Below are positions 47,380-57,556 of a stretch of DNA of 64,000 nucleotides, piece by piece. The stretch spans positions 682,001 to 746,000 of the forward strand of contig JAFEKR010000021.1 of the NCBI GenBank assembly GCA_019022495.1, in the 5' to 3' direction. Origin of the DNA: Epichloe hybrida. Lineage: Eukaryota > Ascomycota > Sordariomycetes > Hypocreales > Clavicipitaceae. The notes beneath the pieces were generated by a model that saw only the letters and a list, made by a program, of their open reading frames with translations, had not been told where the DNA came from and did no database searches. Positions within the stretch are counted from its first letter, which is position 1; each line of letters starts with the position of its first letter. Position numbers and translations under genes: made by a program.

Positions 47380-48220
47380 ATAGTATGTTTATAACTTACC
47401 CCTATTAGGTTACCTAGGCTAGAATATAACCTTTAAGGCGCTTTAAAGAGACTTCTATTAGGATAGTATATTATAGGATATAGCCTAGTTTATATAAAAC
47501 TACTACTATTATAGAGGGTAAAAGAGCTAGTAGCTATAATAAGGCTTATTAAAGCTAATTTCACTAACTAATAGATACTAGTTATAAATATCTATTAACT
47601 TTATAACTAACCTTCTAGCTTAAGCCTAGGATTACTTATAGTTCCTTATAGTTATTACTAACTAGCTTTTAAAGTATATCTAGCTAGAAGTAATAATATT
47701 AATAAAAGCTAAGGTATATATAAAATAATTTAAATACTACTAGTAGTGATTTTATAGGTTTCCTACATAGATTATTACAGACTATAGGTTAGATTAGCTT
47801 AGTAATTTTTAGACTAAGCTTTATAATAAAGTTAGTATATAATAATTACTTTTTACTACACACTACCCTTAGATAGATAGTAGCATAGAAAGGGCTAACT
47901 AGGAAGTACAAGCTATATTACGCGTAATGTTATTATTCTCTTATTTTAAATAGCTAGATTACTTACTAGCTTGCTAGCTAGCCTTAAATAATAGAGATTT
48001 ATTAGTAACTAGAATAAGTATGAATATAGCACTTTATAGGTTTAATATAGCTATAATTTAGGATTTATCCCCTATAAGGCTATCTACTATATTAGTAAAG
48101 GGAAGGGCCTAAGCCTTCCTATAATATTTAAAGAATAGTATAGATTTAATATAAGCTATAATAGCTTTTATTTAGTAATAATAGTAGGAGGAGATAAATA
48201 GTAGTTATAAACTAGTAAAA
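47380..48220 (+). pseudogene. Gypsy-C integrase remnant
   Basis: The core ends are clear. IITDYRLDxLSNF at about 47773-47812 stands for IVSDRGPQFVSxF, keeping its Asp. THYPxIDSSIERANQEVQAILR (about 47855-47920; family TAYHPxTDGQTERxNQxLExYLR) contains the catalytic Glu. QLALNNRDLLVTRIS follows at about 47975-48020. Stops elsewhere are TAA/TAG. RNase H before it (about 46480-47000) is readable only in parts. Confidence 0.85.
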
Positions 48221-48489
48221 TGGTTTTAGGTTAGGGATTATATATAGCTTAGCCTTTATAATATTAAGATAAACTATCCCTATAAGAAGTTAGATTAGGT
48301 TATAGCTAAGTATAAGGTACTAGAGGTTCCTATGCCTTTAATAGTTAAATTAAAGATCCTAAGGGGACTATATTCTATCTTTTATATTAACCTAGTCTAG
48401 TAGGTAGCGGATAACTTATTACTAAGCTAGAGACTAGCTAATAAATATTTACTACTAGAACTTATTATAATAAATACTAATAATAATCT

Positions 48490-48640
48490 TATAAAGTATT
48501 AGGTAAAGGAAATCCTTATAGCTAAAAACACGCTAGGTAAGGGTTTAAATAGGAATATCCTAGTAAAATAAAAAAGCTATATATAACTAACATAAGAGCT
48601 ATTAGAAAGTATAGTATATATAGAGGCACTTAACTAATTT
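48490..48640 (+). pseudogene. Gypsy-C chromodomain remnant
   Basis: The frame reads VKEILIAKNTLGKGLNxNILVKxKSYI, then LLESIVYIEALNQF. It matches the chromodomain EVEEILxxKxxRGRGxxxLVKWKGY...LxxExALxxF of MAGGY-like chromoviruses. Trp codons have become TAA/TAG and the KGY Gly is Ser. It lies at the end of integrase, as in Gypsy-B. Confidence 0.75.
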
Positions 48641-48659
48641 AAATTATAATAAGGGGATA

Positions 48660-50172
48660 TATAAATAAATAATAGCCCTAAAAGAGTATATTTTAATTTA
48701 GCTATAAAAATTTAAGGCGCCTAGTTTAGTTCTAGTATATATATAATCTAGCGCTAAGTTTTTACTATAATATAAAGTAATTAGGAAAAGGGGGGGGTAT
48801 TATTAGGGTTATTAAGCTATTAGTAAGTCTTAGTAATAAGCTAGCTTTATAATAGTTTTAGCCATTTATTAGACTTAAGTATTACTTACCTCCTAGGTAA
48901 AGATAAACTAAGCTAAGTTATTATTTATAGTTCTTATACTATAAAAGAATTTAGTAGCTAGGTTATTATAACCTTAGTAAGTAAGTATTATTTAGGTAAG
49001 TATAAGTTACTATACCTTAGAGGTACCTTAGGTATAGGCTATACTTATAAGGGAGGAAGCTAGGGGCTAGGCCTTAGCTAGATTAATTTAGGTAATAGTA
49101 AGTATACTATTAAAATATTTATAATAGTAAATAAAATTTTTTATAAGGGTAGTATATTACCCCTTACTATTAGTAAACTATAGTATAGCTAGAGTCTTAA
49201 TAGCTTTTCCTATATATTTCAGGTTTTTAAGATACTTAAAGGTATAGTAAAGTTTTAGGTTAGTACTATATAAGTACTTCTCCTAGAGGTATATATAATA
49301 ACTAGTATAGTAATAGTAATAAGCTTAGTTTAGCCCTAAAGTATAATTAAGGCTACCCTTATTCTAGAAATTATTTACATAAGGACTATATAGGAAATTA
49401 TACTTCTTACTATTAGAAAAGGCTTTATTATTAAAGTTCCCTTTTAAAATATACTTACTAAGGTAAGTGCCCTTAGGTAAGGTAAGAGAAAGTAAAAAAA
49501 GGGAAGGGGGTATACTAGAAGTAAGTTAAACTAAGGAGAAAATAATATTACTTATAATAGGAAGTAAACTAAATATAAGAGAAGAACTTTAAGGTTATAG
49601 AATAATTAATAAATAAAGAAAGAAATAGTATAAAGAGAAGGAATTATAATAATATAAAGGTAAAAAGATATAAAATTAAAGAAAGAGGAATAGGTTATTT
49701 ATATTTTAGGATAAATAGGTTAAGCTCTAATTAGAGTATAAGTTATTTATATTTATAAATAATAGCTAGGAGTAAGTAAGGGTAATATATTATATAGTAA
49801 GAGGTTAGATAATTACTAATAAGGGGGCTATTTAAAGTAAAGTTTAATTTTAGTAAGTAATAGTTAGAATATAAAGTTAAGGTAAAGTTAAAAAGGTAAA
49901 GAAGGTAAGGAGATAGCTAGTAATAGGGGGCTATAAAAGAGGTAGCTAGTAGTATTAGGGGTAAAGCTAAAGTAAAGTAAGGTAGTTACTATACTAAAAA
50001 AATTTTAGATTTATATAGTAAAGATATAACTTTACTTAGGTGCTTACTAGCCTTACTAGGCTACTTATACTACTTTACTATGTTTTTTTTAAGATAGCTA
50101 TATAATAGGGGTCTAGTATTAATATATACTTACTTTTTAAAGGGTAAGAAAGGGGGGATAAGTATAGGGGTA
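48660..50172 (+). other. Gypsy-C 3' region without recognisable domain
   Basis: About 1.5 kb between the chromodomain and the 3' LTR. A G-run (AAAAGGGGGGGGTATTATTAGG, around 48787) resembles a second polypurine tract far from the LTR. Beyond it the sequence is RIP-mutated and, from about 49480, purine-rich on the plus strand (many AAGGTAA/AAAGTAA words). I saw no domain or gene. Confidence 0.5.
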
Positions 50173-50408
50173 TATTATAGACTTAAGCTATAAGCTTAGG
50201 TTAAGTCTAGCTCTAGAAAGTCTCTAGAAAGTATATGTACTTAGTGTAGCTAGGTTAGGGCTTTACATAGACTATGCATAAACTGCGCATAAGGGGCTAT
50301 ATATCCGGATGCTATGTAACTACTAGTATAATTCCTTTCTTCTTCTATAAGAATAATATTCTTATTCTAAACGCTTATATGTAGTAGCCATAAGGCTAGT
50401 TCATAACA
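50173..50408 (+). repeat. 3' LTR of Gypsy-C (236 bp)
   Basis: Starts TATTATAGACTTAAGC (mutated TGTTATGGACTCGAGC) and ends GTTCATAACA. A purine-rich AAGAAAGGGGGGATAAG run (about 50146-50162) upstream is the likely polypurine tract. As in the other elements, the outer end of this LTR is cleaner than its inner end. Confidence 0.93.
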
Positions 50409-50413
50409 TAATT

Positions 50414-50456
50414 ATATAAATAAGTATATTTTAGTTATTATTATATCCCTTTAAAT
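50414..50456 (-). mobile_element. LINE-2, third segment (43 bp)
   Basis: Continues the LINE after the Gypsy-C TSD and aligns with LINE-1c 16655-16691 (ATATAAATAAG...TTATTATTATATC). Its last 15 bp, TATATCCCTTTAAAT (50442-50456), are repeated at 51171-51185, bracketing the insertion 50457-51170. Confidence 0.82.
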
Positions 50457-51170
50457 CCGGCCTAGGATAGCCTTAAACAGCTAGAAAGAAAAGAAGAACC
50501 TATAGGAAGTTTAATATAAAGAGAAGAAAAAGACTAGGACCTAAGGGGAGGAGAGCTCTCTTTTATACCTATAAAGAGAGAGAAGGGGGGATAATTTAGA
50601 TAACTTACTTAAAAATAAAGTATAATATAATTAATAAATCTAATAATATATAAGTAATCTTAACCTAGGACTACCCTAGTCTAAGGCTATAACTACCCTT
50701 CTCTTATACTAATTAAATAAAACTAAGTGCTTAGACTTTACTAAATATATAAGGTAAAGGTAAGCTAGAGATAGCTAAAAAGTAAGGCTATAGAAAAGTT
50801 AGTATAGAAGTAAGTAAGAAGTAAATTAATACTATAAATCTAAATTTACTTTACCTTAGCCTAAAGTAAAGAGACTTAGGATAAGTATATTATTATACTA
50901 GAATAAGACTAGAAAAAGCTTATAAATACTTATTTTATATATTTTTCCTTTCTTTTTCTTTTTAATAGAATAAGGCTAGTGTAAGCTAGTAATAAATACC
51001 TATAATAGAAAATATACTAAGTAGTGTAAACTTATTATAAGGCTAGCGCTAGCTTATATATAAATATAAGGGGGTTTTTCTTCCTAGTATAAGGTTTTCC
51101 CTTTTAACTTAGTAGTAGGAGTACTAGTAATAGCTATCTATAGAGCTAACTAGCGTAAATAATATATATA
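50457..51170. mobile_element. 714-bp insertion with 15-bp target-site duplication (non-LTR type)
   Basis: Bounded by the perfect 15-bp direct repeat TATATCCCTTTAAAT (50442-50456 and 51171-51185). LINE-1 has uninterrupted sequence here (TTATTATTATATC then TCTCTAAGTAAAGG), so the 714 bp are inserted. A TSD of this length without terminal repeats fits target-primed (LINE/SINE-like) integration. The insert begins CCGGCCTAGGATAGCC and ends in an (AT)n tail. There is a purine-rich first 130 bp and no readable frame; no relative elsewhere in the window was found. Confidence 0.7.
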
Positions 51171-51185
51171 TATATCCCTTTAAAT

Positions 51186-51970
51186 AAAGGGAATATATAT
51201 TAACTTCTTATAGTTTTATTAGTAACTAATTAAGTTTTCCTTCAGCTAAATATAACTTTATTTTATATTTCTTATTTATATATACTATATTATATTTATT
51301 ATAGTATATAAGATTAAACTAAATAAAGCCTAATACTAAAGGCTATAGGTTTTTTATATATTTTTATTCTTAGATTATAATTATATTTATATTAGTTTAG
51401 TAATAAAGTACTATATATACTAGTTTATTTTTCTTATTTATTTTATAACGAACTTATAATATTATTATATTAATTAAAAGGGTTATTCGTCTTTACTATT
51501 TTATACTAGTTTTAATCTAGCTTTAAGTTACTTTATATACTATTTAATACTTCCTAATCTTAGTTATTTAGTACTTTACTTTATATTTATAAGTCTTTTT
51601 TTTTTTACTTATTATAATTATTAGCTTTAAAGCTATACTAGTTTTTTCCTAAGGCTAGGTTAAGCTTTTACTTAAAAAGTAAGTAATAAAATAAAAAGGT
51701 TACTTAAGATATTTAACTTTAGTAATATTTAACTTTCTATTTAAAATAAAGTAATTTCTTTACTAAGCTAAATATAATTTAAAGTATAAAATATAGTTTT
51801 CTTTTACTTATTTATTTTTTATTAAGTAAAAGAATTTCTTATTTTTATAATAACTAGCTTTATACTAGCTATATCTTAGTATTAATTTATAAAACTTAGC
51901 TATATATTTTATTTAAAAGTAATTATAATATTATTAAGGTTATAAGGTTTTATTATATAGTTTAGTTTAA
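51186..51970 (-). mobile_element. LINE-2, fourth segment
   Basis: Aligns with LINE-1d from about 31285 to 32085 (CTTTTTATAGC...TATATAGTTTAGTTT), with many shared AT-rich words and small indels. It ends abruptly at 51970, where a LINE fragment of opposite orientation starts. Corresponding ORF1 sequence beyond 32085 is absent here. No motif is readable. Confidence 0.8.
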
Positions 51971-52277
51971 TTCACAATCACAACGGAGAACATTCAGGTC
52001 TAGAACTATTATTAGATTAATTTTAACTATAAACTATAGGTATTATAAGTCCTACTAGCCTACTATTACCCTTACTTTAAGCTAAATTTAAGCCACTACT
52101 TTATTTCTTCTCTAGGATAGGAATTATACTTATAGCTACCTAGTTATAATTTTTTATAGGGATAATAGTAAGTAAGAGATAGTTTATTTTTACTATATGT
52201 ATATTAAGGTATATAAGCTAAAAGATAAGCTTAGTATATTATTCCTTAGAGAAACTAGCTTAGTCTAGGCTTACTAC
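51971..52277 (+). mobile_element. LINE-3: 5'-truncated LINE fragment, opposite orientation
   Basis: Inverted copy of 6052-6358 (LINE-1a). The first 26 bp, AATTCACAATCACAACGGAG onwards, are un-mutated. The matching bases of LINE-1a differ from them only by C-to-T and G-to-A. After about 51996 both copies are mutated. A LINE piece that starts mid-element and reads towards the 3' end is what 5' truncation during reverse transcription gives. Its continuation is cut by hAT-2 after CTTACTAC (52270-52277). Confidence 0.7.
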
Positions 52278-52445
52278 CAGAGAATTGTATTTAATTACAA
52301 CTACAAATGTAATTGTGTAGTTGTAGTTGTAATAATTACAATTAATTACAACTACAACTACAATTATAATTAATTACAACCCAAATTTTACAATTACAAT
52401 TAATTATAATTACAAATTAACAATTACAATTACAACTACACAATT
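52278..52445. repeat. Left end and subterminal repeats of hAT-2
   Basis: CAGAGAATTGTATTTAATT, then clustered ACAACTACAA / TTGTAGTTGTAA and AATTACAATTAATT words in both orientations. The architecture mirrors hAT-1 with a different core word (TACAATTA instead of TACATTAC). Likely transposase binding region. Confidence 0.8.
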
Positions 52446-52484
52446 ACATATAATTATTCTAGTAATTTTAGATAATATTAGTAA

Positions 52485-52672
52485 ATAGTTAATAGTAACT
52501 AGTAGTTAATAGTAACTAGTAGTTAATAGTACTTTCTAGTTAATAGTAACTAATAGTAGTTAGTAGTAGTTAATAGTAGTAACTAGTAGTTAATAGTAGT
52601 AACTAGTAGTAACTAGTAGTTAATAGTAGTAACTAGTAGTTAATAGTAGTTAATAGTAGTTAATAGTAATAA
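52485..52672. repeat. TAGTAACTAGTAGTTAA-type tandem repeat
   Basis: Irregular short tandem repeat of TAGTAACTAGTAGT and TAATAGTAGT units, about 190 bp, between the left subterminal zone and the transposase stop codon of hAT-2. No other content. Confidence 0.85.
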
Positions 52673-52730
52673 AGAAATAAATTAAAATAATAGTAATAAC
52701 TAAATCTTAATTTAAAAATAAGGTAAAAGC

Positions 52731-55727
52731 TTATAAGGCTAAATTACTACTAGAATGACTAGAAGACTCTAAATCTGATAAATCTTGAGGATTTTCAGGA
52801 TTTAAGTCTTCTTTAACGCTAGATAAATCTGAGCTTAAGCTATAATAGTTAAATAAGTTAGTATATTGCTTAATATTAGCAATATTATCCTCCTTTAGCC
52901 AATTTTTTAACAGTATTAATTCTTTAATAATATGATGCCTTAGCTTTATTCGCCGATTTGTAACAATATTACCTCCTTGGTTAAATTGGCTTTCTATAGC
53001 CCCAGAGGTAGCAGGAATTACTAGATACTTTCTAGCTAATATACTTAAATTAAGGAAAGATTTAATATTTCTTTCCTACCATTTAAATATATCTTCCTAT
53101 AAATAGTTAGTAAGTATAATGATTTATATATTAAAAGAAAAAACTTACCTTATTATCCATTAAATTAAGCGTTATATAGCTAGAAATTTCGTTTTTTCTA
53201 GTCTTTTGTATAGCCTTATCCCTTTTATTTATAAATAATCCTTTATAAAGCTTAATACTAGGCTTAGGCCTAGGATTATTAAAGGTTTTAGGTAAAGGAT
53301 TAAAACCACCAATTTCTACTGAAAATTGGCCATTTTGTGTTAGTTGTGGCCCTTGTAAATCATCTAAATTAGAAGGACTATTAATCTCTAAATCATTTAA
53401 TTTAGAGATAGAAGTTTGTTTTTCTTTATAAAGTGTATATATTCTAAAAGGGATATTAGTAACTAAAGATCTAAGGTTATAATATAATACTTACTCTTTA
53501 TATTCTTTTTGTAAATCTAAAAGAAGTAATTTAATAGTTTATTAGTTAAGCATTAACTTCTTTTTAATTGTAGCTAGATTTAGCCTAGGGTCTAATAACA
53601 TTGTAAATAAATAAGGTTTATAAAAATTATAATTACTTTCTATATCTTAAGGAAAGTATTTTTGTAATTTTTGTAAACTAATATTTAAGTAATTAATAAA
53701 GACCTGGCTAAATGGAGCATATGAACTTTTCTAAAGGTATATTAGTAATCTTAATTTAGTAAAATATATAAGAAAAATATAACTTACATCATTCTTATAA
53801 GCAATTTAGTCTTCTTTTATATTATTAAGATATTCATATATCCTAATAATAAAAATAGGGACTAACCCTAATGTATTATACTTTTGACTTTGTAAGATAA
53901 TAGTTAGTTCATAAAAAACCTCTAATATACTACTTAAAGTTGCTAAATCAACCCATTCTTAGGTTGAAGGCATAGCATCGTTTAAAGCAGCAATATTAGT
54001 ATACTTATTTAATAAATTAATAGCTTCTTTAAGTTCTAAAGAGGTATTAATCATTAAATAAGTAGAATTCCATCTTGTTTCATTTGCTATAGTTAAAAGG
54101 TTCGTATTATATAATTAAATTTAATAGAATAGTAACTTACCAAGTGGAATCTTTGTAATATTACTATTTTTAGCTATAAAACTAAGTCTTTTAGCTTCTT
54201 TCAAAGCTTTAAGCTAAGTTTTATAAATTCCTTGATTATTTTTTATAATAATAGTAATTCTTTTTAGCTTTCTAAGAATACCTAATAAATAAGTTAGTTA
54301 ATAAGTATAATAGTATTTAACTTAGTTTTACTTACCTTTAACAAAGGATTTAAATAATTTCCCCTTAGGTTGATTTTTAATAGCTTGAAATTCTTCTATT
54401 GAATAATGTAAATATTCGCTATTTTTAAATTCTTCTAAATTTTCAGAAGAAGATATAGAATTTATAAATTTTGTTATAATATCCTTAGCAACTATATTAA
54501 GAACATGTGCTGTACATTAGATATTATAAGGTTTAGTAATAATATCATTATAATTCTTATTAATATAAGAAGTTATAAATGTATTATTATTATAACCATT
54601 ATCTCTAGTAAAGCTTAATAATATATTAGTATATTAAAAGTAATTATATAAATAAAGAAAATAAGTAAAAACTTACCTTATAATACTCTTAGCTTCTAAG
54701 TTATAGTTAAGAAGTAAATTATTAAAGCATTTCTAGATATAAACTCTAGTATGTAAGCTAGAGAGATATTCAAAGCCTAATTATATTAGGTTAGTAAACT
54801 TTTAAAAGTTAGATTAATTATTTAAAGTAAATTTACCTAAAAGCTTATATTCTAGATTAAAATTAGGGTTTAGCCAACTAGCTATAACTCCTAAATAAAA
54901 TTTTGAATAGGTTAAGGTCCAAATATCTAGTTAAATAAATATAAACCCTAGGTTTATAATTTAGTAATTTAGCTAAGAAATAAGTTCTTTTTTAGAAGTA
55001 TTATATAAAGAATAAACTCTTTGAATAATACTTCTATAATTTAGTAAAGAAACTTTATTCTCATTACTTAAATTAAATTAGCTTAGTGTAAATAATAAAA
55101 GAAGGTAGTAAATTCCTTACCTATAATAATAACATAGTATGTCTTTAAAAGAGCTACTATCTATTATATTAAAAGCTAGGTTATTTTGTAACATAAACTT
55201 AATAATAAGAATAATAGCTTTTTCTAGTTGAAATTCTTCAGAGAGAGTATTATTTCGATGTCGTTTTTTGATATAAATCTTATTATAGAAGATTGATCGT
55301 CTGTTGTATATGTATCTATGATTTCAGGCACTAAAATAGATTAGAATAAATAGATTAGTATTATTATAAGGGTTTTTAACTTACTAATAATCTTATTAGG
55401 TTCTTTCTCATTAGATAAAGAACTAGCAATATTTTTATGCTTGAATTTATAGTGTTAAACCCTATTAGATGCTTGAAAACGATTAACTTTTGTTTTAAAC
55501 CTAAAAGAACAATTAGGTTAAGTATAATAGCCTATAATAACCCTATCCTTATAAGGATTAATCTTAGATAATTCAAAATTAAATAAGTTATGGGTAAAAA
55601 TATAGGCTTTTGTACTAAACACATAATTATCCTGATTTTCAGGGAGTTTTTCGTAGGGGCCTAACTGGCTAGGTTCTAAGTTACTATTAGAAATAGTAAA
55701 AGAAGAATCTAAGGTTAATTGAGTCAT
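52731..55727 (-). pseudogene. hAT transposase gene with about nine introns, few inactivating changes
   Basis: Starts at ATG 55727 (MTQLTLDSSFTISNSN). The N-terminal part has a BED-like zinc-finger pattern (PNCSFRF ... HYKFKHKNI, about 55440-55515). Next come a DIWTLTYSKFYLGVIASWLN block (about 54880-54935; consensus DxWTS), RDNGYNNNTF (about 54580-54610), CTAHVLNIVAKDI (about 54480-54520) and the C-terminal hAT dimerisation region. That region has LARKYLVIPATSGAIESQFNQGGNIVTNRR (split here as LARKYLVIPATS, then SQFNQGGNIVTNRR, 52930-53040) and LLKNWL. It ends at TAA 52731-52733 after a Ser/Asp-rich tail. Short AT-rich introns fit GTAAGT...TACTAAC...TAG at 55331-55384, 55067-55120, 54777-54836, 54614-54676, 54292-54335, 54087-54140, 53731-53787, 53454-53494 and 53097-53148. 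A few TAA/TAG (Gln, Trp) and perhaps one frameshift break it. Confidence 0.85.
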
Positions 55728-55880
55728 TGTAAAGATAAATAAGCGTAGTTATAAACTTAGAATATAAAGTGAATAGTTGTTAAATAGTTTTGTTAAATAG
55801 TTAAAGAAAAAAAAACGGATAGAAAGAGAGAATTTACTTGTATTATATAGAAAAGTAAATAAAGAATAAGTATAAATCTT

Positions 55881-56520
55881 AAATTTACTACCTATAGCTA
55901 AAATTTACTACTGATAGTTATATTTTACTACCTATAGCTAGAATTTACTACCTATAGCTAGAATTCGCTACCTATAGTTACATTTTACTTCCTATAGCTA
56001 GAATTTACTACCTATAGCTAGAATTTGCTACCTTTAGCTAGAATTTGCCGCCTATAGCTAGAATTTGCCGCCTATAGCTAGAATTTGCCGTATATAGCTA
56101 GAATTTGCTGCCTATAGTTACATTTTACTTCCTATAGCTAGAATTTGCTGCCTATAGCTAGAATTTACTACCTATAGCTAGAATTTGCCGCCTATAGCTA
56201 GAATTTGCTGCCTATAGCTAGAATTTGCTGCCTATAGTTATATTTTACTTCCTATAGCTAGAATTTGCTACCTATAGCTAGAATTTGCTACCTATAGCTA
56301 GAATTTACTACCTATAGCTAGAATTTGCTGCCTTTAGCTAGAATTTGCCATATGTAGCTAGAATTTGCTGCCTATAGTTACATTTTACTTCCTATAGCTA
56401 GAATTTACTACCTTTAGCTAGAATTTGCCACCTATAGCTAGAATTTGCTACCTATAGTTACATTTTACTTCCTATAGCTAGAATTTACTACCTATAGCTA
56501 GAATTTACTACCTATAGCTA
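55881..56520. repeat. 20-bp minisatellite upstream of the hAT-2 transposase, 32 units
   Basis: Thirty-two units of exactly 20 bp, consensus GAATTTGCTGCCTATAGCTA, without an indel. Unit endings vary among ACTA, GCTA, GCTG and GCCG. A variant, GTTACATTTTACTTCCTATA, returns at irregular multiples of 20 bp (about 55978, 56116, 56236, 56376, 56457), so longer blocks were duplicated too. It starts about 150 bp before the transposase ATG and therefore spans the promoter-proximal region. Confidence 0.93.
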
Positions 56521-56525
56521 GAATA

Positions 56526-56880
56526 GTAAGCCTAGTAATTACTATTATAAAAACAGGCTAAATTTAATTTACTATATAGTAGGATTCTATTATAATAATA
56601 ATAAGAATAGTAATATAATTAAAAGTGGGCCTAGTGATTACTATTATAAAAACAGGCTAAATTTAGTTTACTATATTGTAGGATTCTATTATAATAACGA
56701 TAAGAATAGTAATATAATTAAAAGTGGGTCTTAATATTATTATAGAAAATATATTAAACTTATAGTAATTATAGTAATTATAGTAATTATATTTTAAATT
56801 AATTAAAAGTGGGCCTTGTTAATACTATTATAATCATTATTATTATTATAGCTTTTATTTTATATCTATTAAAAAATAAT
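56526..56880. repeat. About 99-bp tandem repeat upstream of hAT-2 transposase
   Basis: Units starting AAAAGTGGGCCTAGTGATTA recur near 56531, 56630 and, degraded, 56730, then shorter AAAAGTGGGCC pieces to about 56815. The unit start AAAAGTGGG(T/C)CT is the reverse complement of AG(A/G)CCCACTTTT in the 101-bp satellite of hAT-1. The rest of the two units is not alike. Confidence 0.82.
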
Positions 56881-56899
56881 TAAAAAAAGGGAACCCTCT

Positions 56900-56995
56900 A
56901 ACTATAGGGTGGGAAACTTAGGTTTCGAACCCTTAGCTCTTATTTAAATTAATTTGTTTTTCAAAATATAACCACTATATTACATCTAGGTAAGT
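56900..56995 (-). other. Possible tRNA-like / SINE-like relic
   Basis: On the minus strand an A-box-like TATAGTGGTTATA is followed about 50 bases later by a B-box-like GGGTTCGAAACC, the spacing and wording of an internal RNA polymerase III promoter. The arms do not form a convincing cloverleaf and the acceptor stem cannot be paired, so this is not a functional tRNA gene. A tRNA-derived SINE head or a mutated tRNA is possible. Confidence 0.3.
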
Positions 56996-57556
56996 ATGCT
57001 TATTTGTTCCTAATAGTAAAAGTAAGATAGTTTTTTAGCTATATAACTCTTTATTTTAAACCTTTTAAATAAATCTAAAATTTAGTATAAAAGGTTTTAG
57101 GAAAGGAAAAATCTTTTTTTTCTTTTTTTATAATATAATATTAATATTAAGGTAAATTATAATAAACTTGTTTATTTCTTTATATTTTATACTATTATTA
57201 TAAAGGTATTTAAAGTTCTAATATAACCTATAAATTCTTATATTAAAAGGTTTAATGTTTTTTTATTTTTTCTTATAATAGTATTTAATAGCTTATAGTA
57301 GCTTATAGTAGCTTATAGTAGCTTATTATAGCTTATAGTAACTTATAGTAACTTATCTTACTTTATTTTACCTTATCTTACCTTATCTTACCTTATCTTA
57401 CCTTATCATACCTTATCTTACCTTATCTTACCTTATTTTACCTTACCTTATTTTACTATAGTTTATATATAACTTTAAATCTTATAAGTATTAAAGTTTA
57501 ATTAAAAATAAATAAGTAATAGATTAATAAAATATTTCTAAGTTACTTTAAGTAAG
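56996..57556. other. AT-rich intergenic stretch with 10-bp tandem repeats
   Basis: No coding frame or known element. It contains a 10-bp-period array at 57291-57456: about seven units of GCTTATAGTA that grade into about ten units of CCTTATCTTA. The flanks are AT-rich single-copy-looking sequence. The last bases, GTAAG, precede the Copia-C LTR and are probably its TSD. Confidence 0.6.
57291..57456. repeat. 10-bp tandem repeat, two successive variants
   Basis: Constant 10-bp period over about 17 units. The left half is GCTTATAGTA / ACTTATAGTA, the right half CCTTATCTTA / CCTTATTTTA. The conserved part is CTTAT. Confidence 0.88.

Larger units (their letters stand above)
40766..50408 (+). mobile_element. 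Gypsy-C: full-length chromovirus-type Gypsy with two nested elements (9643 bp)
   Basis: LTRs at 40766-41000 (plus one base at 43195) and 50173-50408, with perfect TSD TAATT (40761-40765 and 50409-50413), in LINE-2. hAT-1 and TRIM-1 are nested; subtracting them and their TSDs leaves about 6846 bp. Plus-strand order: gag (about 44130-45250), RT (about 45640-46480), RNase H (about 46480-47000), integrase (about 47380-48220), chromodomain (about 48490-48640), then about 1.5 kb of 3' sequence. RIP is heavy except in the 5' LTR, TRIM-1 and a 70-bp patch at 45293-45371. Confidence 0.95.
52278..56880 (-). mobile_element. hAT-2: hAT element carrying a transposase gene, right end unresolved
   Basis: The left terminus reads CAGAGAATTGTA (52278), the same CAGAG type as hAT-1. 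It is followed by 165 bp of subterminal AATTACAACTACAA/TTGTAGTTGTAATT repeats. The base block before it, CTTACTAC, would be the TSD, but I found no matching right copy, so the right limit is a guess from the satellite arrays (55881-56880). The element contains a (TAGTAACTAGTAGTTAA)n array (52485-52672), the transposase gene on the minus strand (52731-55727), a 20-bp array and a 99-bp array. RIP is light, unlike almost all else here. Confidence 0.8.

Noticed and set aside
48785..48800. G-rich run as the end of Gypsy-C (polypurine tract next to an LTR)
   Set aside because: No LTR follows; the true 3' LTR with matching TSD is at 50173-50408, with its own purine tract.
55881..56520. CRISPR array with 20-bp repeats
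   Set aside because: Contiguous tandem units without unique spacers and in a eukaryotic context; a minisatellite.
56880..56900. Right end of hAT-2 at ACCCTCTAAC
   Set aside because: CTCTA could be a mutated CTCTG end, but the following 8 bases do not match the left-side CTTACTAC.
56884..56995. Functional tRNA gene
   Set aside because: A- and B-box-like words are present, but acceptor and T stems do not pair and the anticodon arm is unclear; kept only as a low-confidence relic.
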